Source of the DNA: Murdochiella sp. Marseille-P8839
GTDB lineage: Bacteria; Bacillota; Clostridia; Tissierellales; Peptoniphilaceae
NCBI GenBank assembly: GCA_019753405.1
Contig: JAIKLF010000003.1
Coordinates: 62,001 to 126,000 of the forward strand
Reading direction: 5' to 3'
Length of the DNA: 64,000 bases
Shown: in pieces, positions 63,831 to 64,000 of the stretch
Numbering within the stretch: position 1 is the first letter of the stretch
Layout: each line of letters opens with the position of its first letter
Notes under the pieces: model-generated
What the model saw: the letters and a program-made list of their open reading frames with translations, nothing else
Databases searched by the model: none
Told to the model about the DNA's origin: nothing
Made by a program: the position numbers and the translations under genes

Positions 63831-64000
63831 TTAGAGTGTATACTCTGCTGCATTGATCAATTGCGTATCTTTGAGATCGTGGAAAACTTCTCCTAAGACG
63901 CCACCCAAGAGACCGCTTTTCTCTTCGCTGTCTTGGTTCGTATCAATGGAGGCGATATCTTCCGCAATCATGCCGACCGCCTCCTCCTGCTCTTTTGTAC
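63831..64000 (-). CDS. C-terminal end of an unrecognised protein (truncated by window)
   Basis: A minus-strand frame is open from the window edge to TAA at 63831-63833, giving 56 residues. Translation includes EEKSGLLGGVLGEVFHD, then LKDTQLINAAEYTL at the C terminus, with an acidic segment before it. I do not recognise the family. Its convergent position and terminator make it plausible as a real gene. Confidence 0.6.
   Translation of the reverse strand, partial: TKEQEEAVGMIAEDIASIDTNQDSEEKSGLLGGVLGEVFHDLKDTQLINAAEYTL

Overview
The window is chromosomal DNA around the replication origin of a low-to-mid GC Gram-positive bacterium (Bacillota). The gene order rpmH-rnpA-yidD-yidC-jag-mnmE-mnmG-rsmG reading one way and dnaA-dnaN-recF-gyrB-gyrA the other, with parS sites and parAB nearby, is the standard Bacillota origin layout. 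NAD-type glutamate dehydrogenase, L-serine dehydratase, a ferredoxin-type thioredoxin reductase candidate, phosphotransacetylase and many amino-acid functions suggest an amino-acid-fermenting anaerobe, possibly of the Tissierellia/Peptoniphilaceae type. That placement is inference; there is no rRNA gene here to confirm it.

Layout. 1-5.8 kb: a VanRS-like two-component pair (1.1-4.8 kb, minus) lies between two roughly 1-kb non-coding blocks. Both blocks are built from the same modules: inverted-repeat elements at each end, a 58-bp double-hairpin element, and tandem hairpin arrays with a 53-54-bp period. 5.8-11.7 kb (minus): PLP aminotransferase, HerA-like ATPase, MATE exporter, GNAT acetyltransferase. 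12.1-15.9 kb (plus): class I ribonucleotide reductase nrdA-nrdB. 16.2-18.6 kb (minus): a wall-anchored Cna-B adhesin. 19.4-22.4 kb (plus): dicarboxylate/amino-acid symporter and the two-subunit L-serine dehydratase. 22.6-27.9 kb (minus): two paralogous NCS2 purine permeases and a CitA/CitB-type two-component system. 28.1-29.5 kb (plus): SPFH protein and a ribbon-helix-helix partner. 29.8-31.8 kb (minus): murI-gdhA. 32.2-33.3 kb (plus): a glycosyltransferase. 33.4-38.0 kb (minus): fumC, DegV, a thioredoxin system, a HAD phosphatase. 38.2-39.6 kb: pncB. 39.7-45.0 kb (minus): pta, a DUF4446 protein with a long coiled-coil insertion, parB, parA, cinA. 45.0-45.2 kb: three parS sites. 45.3-52.2 kb (minus): rsmG to rpmH. 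52.2-54.3 kb: bipartite origin with dnaA. 54.3-61.1 kb (plus): dnaN, recF, gyrB, gyrA. 61.1-63.7 kb (plus): an RsbV-RsbW-SigB-like trio and a double-Nudix protein. The right edge cuts a minus-strand gene.

The origin region integrates initiation (DnaA boxes on both sides of dnaA, and a DnaA-trio unwinding site before dnaN), supercoiling (gyrAB), RNA and membrane biogenesis (rnpA, yidC, jag) and segregation (parABS). One parS site is the exact centre of a 40-bp perfect palindrome that also looks like the terminator of the rsmG operon. The most unusual content is the family of non-coding modular repeats at 0-6 kb, 15.9 kb, 19.1 kb and 22.4 kb. I could not match these to any known element.
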